From NCBI GenBank assembly GCA_014860005.1, contig JACZKP010000130.1:1-5076 (forward strand): a stretch of DNA of 5,076 bases, in the 5' to 3' direction. This document shows positions 1-4,381 of this stretch, piece after piece (the stretch's first letter is position 1; every line of letters begins with the position of its first letter). The notes beneath the pieces are model-generated. The model was not told the origin of the DNA. It worked only from the letters and a program-made list of their open reading frames with translations, and ran no database searches. The position numbers and the translations under genes are program-made. This DNA comes from Verrucomicrobiota bacterium (GTDB taxonomy: Bacteria > Verrucomicrobiota > Verrucomicrobiae > Limisphaerales > UBA11358).

Positions 1-735
1 GCGGTGCTTGTCGAACACGCCTTTGAGCAGCGTTTCCAGTTGCAACGAACCCGGCTGAACAAGCTCCTTGCCCGTGATGGTGCGCCACGTCATGAACCGC
101 TCCCAATCCGACGTGACCGTGCCGAGCCGCGCTTCGTGGCCATCGGAAATCACCAGCAGCGCATTCGAGTTAAATAGCGACGGGATTTGCGCCTTGTAAG
201 TTTGAAGCTGATTGAACGCGCCGCGGATCGTGGCGTTCGAGTCCGCAATGTTTTTGAGTTCCAACACCGCCAGCGGGATGCCGTTGATGAACACCACCAC
301 ATCTGCGCGCCGGTTGAAATGCCCTTCCTCCACCGTAAACTGATTGACGGCGAGAAATTCGTTGGCCTCTGGATTTGCGAAATCAATAAGCCAGACCTTG
401 TCATGGACGATCTCGCCTGCCTTGTTGCGAAACTCCACATCCACGCCTTCCACCAGCAGCCGATGAAACGCGCGGTTGTTTTCGATGAGCGTCGGATGGC
501 TGATGAGCCGGATTTTCCGCAACGCCTCCTGCAAACCTTCAGCCGGAATCTTGGGATTCAAATCCTTCAGCTTGGTTTGCAGCCGGTCGAAAAGGAAAAC
601 TTGCTTGTAATCCGAACGCTCCGCCGCCGGTTCGCCTGGCGCAATCGCCAGCCCGGACAAGACTTCGTAGTCCAGCCCACGAAGCCAGTCGAGCGAACAT
701 TCTTCAACGACCGACTCGGTAATGCCATCACTCAT
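1..735 (-). CDS. hsdR: Type I R-M restriction/translocase subunit HsdR, N-terminal part (3' end outside window)
   Basis: HsdR is the ATP-driven motor and nuclease of type I restriction. Only the first 245 residues are in the window. The frame is open from the ATG at 735 to position 1. The N-terminus (MSDGITESVVEECSLDWLRG, then LDYEVLSGLAIAPGEPAAER, residues 1-40) is typical. The PD-(D/E)xK nuclease lies in FNRRADVVVFINGIPLAVLE plus LKN (140-162): D145 in RADVVVF, then E159 and K161 in ELK, with the 14-residue D-to-E spacing I recall for EcoR124I. A QxxxY motif follows (Q176, Y180 in QLQTYK), as in RecB-like nucleases. The region reaches SLFNSNALLVISDGHEARLG (186-205); the helicase motor motifs are further left, beyond the window. 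The start overlaps the DUF3037 stop (ATGA) and has no Shine-Dalgarno, so translation is probably coupled. No damage is visible in the part seen. Confidence 0.95.
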   Translation of the reverse strand, partial: MSDGITESVVEECSLDWLRGLDYEVLSGLAIAPGEPAAERSDYKQVFLFDRLQTKLKDLNPKIPAEGLQEALRKIRLISHPTLIENNRAFHRLLVEGVDVEFRNKAGEIVHDKVWLIDFANPEANEFLAVNQFTVEEGHFNRRADVVVFINGIPLAVLELKNIADSNATIRGAFNQLQTYKAQIPSLFNSNALLVISDGHEARLGTVTSDWERFMTWRTITGKELVQPGSLQLETLLKGVFDKHR

Positions 736-1184
736 GTGGTTTGGTTACTCGCTGACAAACTTGAAGTTTCACGTTCCGACCCGGCCCGGTAGCGCTCAAC
801 GAGACGCTGATACAATTCGTCTAGTTTTTTCGCCGGCTCGTCGCTGAAGCCGCCACCTTGTTCGGACCATTGTAACGAGCTGTCGTCGGGCGGAAGAATT
901 TGTTTCACCATCTCAGATAGTGAGGTCACGGGCGGGACGGTTTCGCCGTTTTGTATCTGTGCGCTCATTTCTGCAAACGCGTTTGCTATGTGACGCGTCA
1001 GCGCGCTGAAATACAGATGATCAATTTTCAGAAACATCGCATCCAGCCGTCGGTGCGACGTGGTGAAACGCGCTTTGAGAAAGCGTTGCTTAGGTGCGTA
1101 AAGCACGACGCCTATGTTGGCAAACTCCCCCGTCACCACGTCATGGACGTAACGGAGTGTGATGGTGCTGTAGGAGATTTTCAT
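732..1184 (-). CDS. DUF3037 family protein
   Basis: A 150-aa protein of unknown biochemical function. The N-terminal signature YSTITLRYVHDVVTGEF followed by ANIGVVLYAP (residues 5-31) matches DUF3037, whose members typically read Y-x-(I/V)-x-RY-x-x-D-x-x-x-GEF-x-N-(I/V)-GV-V. Residues 32-75 look like a compact alpha/beta continuation, and the C-terminal third ends in a helix (LDELYQRLVERYRAG) and a polar tail (SSLSASNQTT). No signal peptide or membrane segment is visible. The start is ATG at 1184, 3 nt after the DUF4411 stop, with only a weak GAGAA touching it. The stop overlaps the hsdR start as ATGA. This position suggests co-expression with hsdR and the toxin-like pair. I cannot say whether it serves the R-M enzyme, the pair, or neither. 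Confidence 0.75.
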   Translation of the reverse strand: MKISYSTITLRYVHDVVTGEFANIGVVLYAPKQRFLKARFTTSHRRLDAMFLKIDHLYFSALTRHIANAFAEMSAQIQNGETVPPVTSLSEMVKQILPPDDSSLQWSEQGGGFSDEPAKKLDELYQRLVERYRAGSERETSSLSASNQTT

Positions 1185-1187
1185 TTC

Positions 1188-1649
1188 TCAGAACGTCAGT
1201 TTCAGTTCCCGGATCATCTGGAGGAAGTTTATACAGCGAATCGTCTTCACCTGACAGACATCAGGAATGCGAGGTCTATCGAGATTGCCACTGATTATCT
1301 CTCCTGTCACGACTACGGCGTTCCGCTCCATCGCCGTCGCGATTACGAACGGGTCGGCCTTGGAACGACCGCGTAGCGTGTCCACCAGACGCGGATATTC
1401 AGCAAGCAATGTCGCAGCTCGTATCTGAATCGCTTCGTCCAACGGAACAAGCATCTGCTTTCGAGCTTTGACCCAATCGTGGAGATCATCGGATTTACGT
1501 TCCAACTCGAAATAGACCTCTTCGCTCGAAATGATTTCACCGGCGGTTACCAGTGCGTCAATCTTTGCCCACAGTGTGGGAAACACATCCGGTGGATAAT
1601 GGCGTTGCCAACCATCTAGCCAGCCGCTGGTATCCACGCAATATGGCAT
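1188..1649 (-). CDS. DUF4411 family protein, PIN-like predicted ribonuclease toxin
   Basis: A 153-aa protein matching DUF4411, a PIN-fold-like family that recurs next to Xre-HTH/ImmA-IrrE proteins and is read as the toxin of a type II toxin-antitoxin-like pair (family knowledge, not shown here). Acidic residues fit a PIN-type metal site: D6 in YCVDTSGW, E44 and E48 in ISSEEVYFEL, and D99 in SKADPFVIATA; E117 after VVVTG is a further candidate. Other family marks are HYPPDVFPTLWAKI (17-30), HDWVKAR (57-63), and IPDVC with IRCINFLQMIREL near the C-terminus. Length is normal and nothing looks broken. It begins 3 nt after the HTH/peptidase stop. A GGAGG lies about 14 nt upstream of the ATG, further than ideal, so coupling with the upstream gene probably helps. 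It ends 3 nt before DUF3037. RNase activity is an inference from the fold. Confidence 0.88.
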   Translation of the reverse strand: MPYCVDTSGWLDGWQRHYPPDVFPTLWAKIDALVTAGEIISSEEVYFELERKSDDLHDWVKARKQMLVPLDEAIQIRAATLLAEYPRLVDTLRGRSKADPFVIATAMERNAVVVTGEIISGNLDRPRIPDVCQVKTIRCINFLQMIRELKLTF

Positions 1650-1652
1650 AGC

Positions 1653-2837
1653 TTACGCGATTGCCTCCATGCCTGGTCCGGGAAGAAGTTGATTGGCGAT
1701 TTTCTGTAGATGCTTCAATTGCACCCCGAGGTAATCCACCACGTCCGCGCTGCTCACCGCATGCCGCTGGTATCCTTCCAGCACGAGAGACGTAAACGGG
1801 CGACCGATGGACGAAACAACTTTCACCTCGATAGGCGGGCCACCGCCACCTTGCGGTGGCGAATACCAGGATTGTTTCTGCCAGCCACGTCGCTTTTGCC
1901 GATACACCGAAGCCGAAACACGATGCAATGCAACCAAGCGGCGCAAAATTGCCTCGGGGCTGACTTTGATTTTATTCGCCAAGCGTTTCAGGCCGGCGTC
2001 ATCGCCCATCATCGCGGCGGGATGGCTGGTCGCTTCCGCTAGAAACTCTTTTCTCGGCATGAGCACGGCAGCGGCGAAGCGATTGCCCGTCCGCTCCAAC
2101 AATTGGTCCTCCGGCAACTTCTTCCCCTCCAGCTTGCTCGTTTGGTGTCCTCCATTACTGAGCAGGATGTGAATGAACTCATGCAGCAAAGTGAAGATGC
2201 GTCCATGCGGTGCGTCGGCATTATTCAAAACGATTACGGGCAGCGGCCCATCGGGAATGCTGATCCCCCGCATTTCCGCCACGTTGATTTTCCCGGTTTG
2301 GAACACCAACACCCCTTGTCGCTCAATCGCACTCCGCCATGCGTCCAAGGCTGCGTAAGGCCCGTTCCATGAAACTTGCTTGGCCCAGGATATTCCCAGC
2401 AGCTCACGGACGCGCTGCCCAACGACTTCCTCGTTCTCACCCGGATGAACCACCGCCGTCATCGGGGGAATGTCCTCCTGCAACCGTTGGTATAAATCGC
2501 GGGCGATCTCACGGCGAAACAGGGCTGTGCGCAGAGCCAGCCGGAGTTCGGGCGTTTCTGTCTGCGGCAGCAGTCCGGGAAGCCTGCGGAATTCCCGTTG
2601 CGCGTCAAAATCTTGCGGAGGTTCGGGCAGAAAGAACACCGCCAGCGGCCTTTTGTAGATTTCTCCCAGCTTCCGAAGCTGGGGAATCGTTGGCTGGCTC
2701 TCGCCGGTTTCCCATGCGCGCAACACTTCTGGCCCGACATCGGCCTTGGCCGCCGCAACTTCAATGGCAAAGCCAGCGCGCTCCCTCGCCCATACGAGGA
2801 GGGTTGGCTTCACCAGCGCTGTGATGCTTCGCGGCAT
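1653..2837 (-). CDS. Xre-type HTH and ImmA/IrrE zinc metallopeptidase protein
   Basis: A 394-aa protein joining an N-terminal Xre-family helix-turn-helix to an ImmA/IrrE-type zinc peptidase. The HTH covers about residues 12-66 (LLVWARERAGF, ADVGPEVLRAWETGESQPT, QLRKLGEIYKRP). It is followed by the family hallmark LAVFFLPEPPQDFDAQREFRRLPG (65-88), given here as two adjoining parts, LAVFFLPEPPQDF and DAQREFRRLPG. The zinc site is HEFIH (219-223) with a probable third ligand E248 in ERTGNRFAAAVLMP. The C-terminal part (about 310-385) includes a PPQGGGGPP linker and a helical end. Related proteins regulate by binding DNA and cleaving a partner repressor, or serve as antitoxin-type regulators beside a toxin. 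Here the PIN-like gene follows after 3 nt. The ATG at 2837 gives the usual MPRS...ALVKP beginning but has no Shine-Dalgarno. HTH and peptidase are clear; the target of either is unknown. Confidence 0.93.
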   Translation of the reverse strand: MPRSITALVKPTLLVWARERAGFAIEVAAAKADVGPEVLRAWETGESQPTIPQLRKLGEIYKRPLAVFFLPEPPQDFDAQREFRRLPGLLPQTETPELRLALRTALFRREIARDLYQRLQEDIPPMTAVVHPGENEEVVGQRVRELLGISWAKQVSWNGPYAALDAWRSAIERQGVLVFQTGKINVAEMRGISIPDGPLPVIVLNNADAPHGRIFTLLHEFIHILLSNGGHQTSKLEGKKLPEDQLLERTGNRFAAAVLMPRKEFLAEATSHPAAMMGDDAGLKRLANKIKVSPEAILRRLVALHRVSASVYRQKRRGWQKQSWYSPPQGGGGPPIEVKVVSSIGRPFTSLVLEGYQRHAVSSADVVDYLGVQLKHLQKIANQLLPGPGMEAIA

Positions 2838-2843
2838 AAATGA

Positions 2844-2872
2844 ATTTAAGCTGTTATTGCCATTTTACGCAA
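2844..2872 (-). promoter_or_regulatory. Weak candidate promoter of the HTH/peptidase-PIN block
   Basis: On the minus strand TTGCGT (2872-2867) and TTAAAT (2849-2844) are separated by 17 nt in a locally AT-rich stretch that overlaps the end of the HsdS tail frame. They match the sigma-70 consensus at 3/6 and 4/6 positions. The predicted transcript start falls on the ATG at 2837, which would give a leaderless message and fit the absence of a Shine-Dalgarno. Weak matches of this kind arise often by chance. Confidence 0.2.
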
Positions 2873-2978
2873 TTCCGTTGGTTGGCACGCGCAACTCGCC
2901 CGACAGCAGCTTCGGCAGCAGCGCGTCGCGCAGCGCGGCGAGGGTGCGGGAATTAACAAACTCCATGTTTCCCTCCAT
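2865..2978 (-). pseudogene. Detached HsdS C-terminal conserved tail (CR2 remnant), out of frame with hsdS
   Basis: This frame reads NSRTLAALRDALLPKLLSGELRV followed by a stop, in two parts: NSRTLAALRDAL and LPKLLSGELRV. That is the diagnostic C-terminal end of full-length type I HsdS proteins. It overlaps the end of the hsdS ORF in a different frame and ends 27 nt before the HTH/peptidase gene. The second TRD that should precede it is absent. Two Met codons are available; the inner one (2966) is preceded by GGAGGG with a 4-nt spacer, so a 33-aa peptide could be made. The simplest reading is a relic of an internal deletion plus a frame change. A separately translated helix that pairs with the half-HsdS is possible but speculative. 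Confidence 0.8.
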
Positions 2979-3588
2979 AACACTTTGCACGGCTCTTGGG
3001 ATGGGTCGGTTCTCCAATCTTTGATCTGTCTGAGTAACGCCGCCAGACTTTGACCTGAAGTTCTTTCAATGCTCGCTTGAACTGCCCCAGGCTTTTATCG
3101 CTACGGTGGGCCAGCGCCTCCAGCGTCTCGTTCATCCGCCGGTTCAACTCAATCTTGTCGTCCAGCGCACCCAACACCGCAGTAATCGCGCGCTGTTCGG
3201 TTGGAGGTGGCACACTGGTCCGCACTGCCTTAAGTCCGCTTTGCGTCATCAGCGGTTGTGCGCTGCCGATGGCTGTTCGCTCAAGTTCGAGCGAACCGAG
3301 AAGATAGAACAGATAGCGAACATCGTTTTCCTCCTTCGGCAATACAACGATGGCATTATCCGTTACCCACGACGCTTCTGAAACGTAGTGAACACAACCG
3401 CAATATGCGCCGACACGGCCAACCACAACAACTGGATGAAAATTTAAAACATCGTCTGAGCGCGCAATTTGGCCGTTCGATCCGAAAACCGGATGCTTGC
3501 CCTTTGCTGTATATTTTTCCGGCGAGATGGCTTTCCCGTTTCGGAAATCAGCAACATCCGCTAGCAAAACTTCCCGCCACTGGCTCAC
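2953..3588 (-). CDS. hsdS: Type I R-M specificity subunit HsdS, half-length (one recognition domain), C-terminus altered
   Basis: HsdS recognises the DNA target. A full subunit has two target-recognition domains (TRDs) and two conserved helices and is roughly 400 aa; this ORF is 211 aa. Residues 1-127 form one TRD with typical segments: WREVLLADVADFRNGKAI (4-21), HPVFGSNGQI (32-41), VVVVGRVGAYCGCVHY (53-68), SWVTDNAIVVLP (73-84) and IGSAQPLMTQSGLKAV (107-122). The first conserved region follows, PPPTEQRAITAVLGALDDKI to MNETLEALA (127-160). After residue 160 the family pattern (usually ALFKSWFVDF) is replaced by unfamiliar sequence, SDKSLGQFKRALKELQ to KCYGGKHGVC, and then a stop. The matching C-terminal tail lies just downstream in another frame. 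The start is GTG at 3588 with GGGAGG 6 nt upstream; no in-frame ATG lies between it and the upstream stop. It may act as a dimerising half-subunit, as known for truncated HsdS proteins, or it may be decaying. Confidence 0.88.
   Translation of the reverse strand: MSQWREVLLADVADFRNGKAISPEKYTAKGKHPVFGSNGQIARSDDVLNFHPVVVVGRVGAYCGCVHYVSEASWVTDNAIVVLPKEENDVRYLFYLLGSLELERTAIGSAQPLMTQSGLKAVRTSVPPPTEQRAITAVLGALDDKIELNRRMNETLEALAHRSDKSLGQFKRALKELQVKVWRRYSDRSKIGEPTHPKSRAKCYGGKHGVC
2955..3108 (-). other. Scar region replacing the second HsdS recognition domain
   Basis: Between the last recognisable HsdS codon (Ala160, ending 3109) and the start of the C-terminal tail (about 2954) lie roughly 150 nt that fit neither a TRD nor the CR1 helix end in any frame I translated. 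The second TRD would normally need several hundred bases here. The stretch holds the frame change between hsdS and its tail. I recognise no insertion sequence, terminal repeats or known RNA in it. Confidence 0.55.
2971..2976 (-). promoter_or_regulatory. Shine-Dalgarno-like GGAGGG before the detached HsdS tail
   Basis: GGAGGG lies 4 nt before the ATG at 2966, which opens the frame of the HsdS C-terminal tail. The spacing is slightly short but usable. It may be coincidence within the scar region. Confidence 0.35.
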
Positions 3589-3722
3589 TTCCGGCCTCCC
3601 TTTCTGCCAAGCCGGGTGCGGCGGGTGGTGGCCGCCGCCCCACGCGCGCCCGCCAGCGACCCAAGGGACTCAAGCGACAGAAAGGGGCGCTTCGTTTTGG
3701 TCGTTATAGTCCTTGAAGTCAT
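3585..3722 (-). CDS. Candidate 45-aa basic small ORF between the four-helix gene and hsdS
   Basis: This short ORF exactly fills the 130-nt gap between the four-helix gene and hsdS. Its ATG overlaps the upstream stop as ATGA and its TGA overlaps the hsdS start as GTGA, so all three could be translationally coupled. The product begins [14 protein letters not shown], continues LSLESLGSLAGARG and ends in an Arg/Lys-rich tail (RRTRLGRKGGRK). Its first half is encoded by repeat element B, in the same phase and order as the N-terminus of the four-helix protein (RTKGTK... then SLKSLPSLP). I recognise no family. It may only be repeat-derived spacer that happens to be open, since GC-rich sequence stays open easily over 46 codons. 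The exact stop/start overlaps are the only positive evidence. Low confidence as a real gene. Confidence 0.25.
   Translation of the reverse strand: MTSRTITTKTKRPFLSLESLGSLAGARGAAATTRRTRLGRKGGRK
3595..3600 (-). promoter_or_regulatory. Shine-Dalgarno of hsdS
   Basis: GGGAGG on the minus strand lies 6 nt before the GTG at 3588. It decides the start, because that frame has no upstream ATG before a stop codon. Most other internal genes of this operon lack such a site. Confidence 0.75.
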
Positions 3723-3726
3723 TTCC
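3652..3726. repeat. Repeat element B: second, diverged copy of element A in the same orientation
   Basis: Minus-strand units lie at 3652-3678 (GTCGCTTGA, GTCCCTTGG, GTCGCTGGC) and plus-strand units at 3700-3726 (GTCGTTATA, GTCCTTGAA, GTCATTTCC). GGGGCG lies at 3684-3689. The distance from GGGGCG to the first clean plus-strand unit is 10 nt, exactly as in element A, which supports common origin and not chance. It covers the stop codon of the four-helix gene and fills half of the gap to hsdS. Confidence 0.7.
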
Positions 3727-4381
3727 AACCCCCTTGCTTGGCGCGGGCCTCCAGCCGGGCGCGGGTCATGCGCTCGCGCAGGCCGCCTTCTTTCAGGAAA
3801 TCCTGTTCCAGGCGGCGGAGTTGCTGGTCGAGCAGGTAGTTGGTCACCTTGATCAAACCCACAATCACATTGGCGCAGATGGCGGGGTCGGGATGCTCGA
3901 TGCCTTTCTTGAAGGTGTCGTAATTCGCGCCGGGCGTGCGGTTGAGCCGGCGCAGGCGCTGGGCGTAACGGTGGTCGGGCGTCCATTCTTCGATTTTGCG
4001 GGCGCGCATGAAATCGCGGTAATCTTCCAGCAATTCCTCCTGGCTGGCGCGGGCCACGTTGGTGAGCTTGAGTTCGGTTTCCTTGGACGTGCCGCTGGCC
4101 TGGCTGCCTTCGAGGATGTTTTGTTTGCCGCTGCGAGCCGCCTGCACCATCTGGTCGTGGGTGCGGGACTTAATGCTTATGAACCGGTCGCAGAAGTGAA
4201 CCGTGGCTTGGTAAACCACCAAGGCTTTGTGGTAAGAGAGAAGTTGTTGGTAGCCGCCGTGGGGCGGGATGAAGCCATCAGCATCGGCTGGAGGAAGGGA
4301 CGGAAGGGACTTCAAGGACGGTGAGGGACTGGGGCGTCCCTTGTCTGTCGCTTTAGTCCCTTTTGTCCTTGGCTCAGGCAT
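3719..4381 (-). CDS. Four helix bundle suffix domain protein (23S rRNA intervening-sequence-like fold)
   Basis: A 220-aa protein of the four-helix-bundle family related to 23S rRNA intervening-sequence proteins, with the longer 'suffix' type that I recall being found in type I R-M operons. Its molecular function is unknown. The conserved part begins at about residue 35 ([19 protein letters not shown]). It continues through [20 protein letters not shown] (73-92), [20 protein letters not shown] (96-115) and [12 protein letters not shown] (117-128). A C-terminal helical section (about 165-215) ends in a very basic [19 protein letters not shown]. The first ~31 residues are low complexity and are encoded by a 9-nt repeat element (RTKGTKATD, then SLKSLPSLP), so the N-terminus probably came from the repeat. 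The ATG at 4381 overlaps the hsdM stop (ATGCCTGA) and has no Shine-Dalgarno, suggesting translational coupling. No Met lies between residue 1 and the core, so this start is the only ATG choice. A sibling repeat covers its stop codon. Confidence 0.9.
   Translation of the reverse strand: MPEPRTKGTKATDKGRPSPSPSLKSLPSLPPADADGFIPPHGGYQQLLSYHKALVVYQATVHFCDRFISIKSRTHDQMVQAARSGKQNILEGSQASGTSKETELKLTNVARASQEELLEDYRDFMRARKIEEWTPDHRYAQRLRRLNRTPGANYDTFKKGIEHPDPAICANVIVGLIKVTNYLLDQQLRRLEQDFLKEGGLRERMTRARLEARAKQGGWK
4293..4373. repeat. Repeat element A: inverted arms of 9-nt GTCNCTTNN units around GGGGCG
   Basis: On the minus strand three tandem 9-nt units lie at 4293-4319 (GTCCTTGAA, GTCCCTTCC, GTCCCTTCC). 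On the plus strand three more lie at 4347-4373 (GTCGCTTTA, GTCCCTTTT, GTCCTTGGC). Between them is GGGGCG at 4331-4336. The middle can pair as AGGGAC/GTCCCT with a 6-nt loop (4324-4341). The element abuts the hsdM stop at 4374-4376 and encodes residues 4-30 of the four-helix protein. Confidence 0.8.

Noticed and set aside
187..792. 201-aa plus-strand open frame
   Set aside because: It is antisense to hsdR, whose nuclease motifs and family residues are clear on the minus strand; the plus-strand product resembles no family.
1839..1860. 8-bp perfect hairpin (GCCACCGC / GCGGTGGC) as a terminator
   Set aside because: It lies inside the HTH/peptidase coding sequence in a Gly/Pro linker and has no T-run after it on either strand.
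2339..2824. 161-aa plus-strand open frame
   Set aside because: It is antisense to the HTH and linker of the HTH/peptidase gene and shows no recognisable family.
3723..3986. Upstream extension of the 45-aa frame into the four-helix gene
   Set aside because: The Pro/Arg-rich translation there is an out-of-frame shadow of the four-helix gene; only the part from the ATG at 3722 is a candidate.
3713..4324. 203-aa plus-strand open frame
   Set aside because: It is antisense to the conserved four-helix-bundle core and explained by codon bias of that gene.
4324..4341. AGGGAC/GTCCCT hairpin as an intrinsic terminator after hsdM
   Set aside because: The stem is only 6 bp with no following T-run and lies inside the next gene; it is better explained as the centre of repeat element A.
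3652..4373. CRISPR array
   Set aside because: The repeated units are 9 nt and tandem, without uniform spacers, and no cas genes are present.
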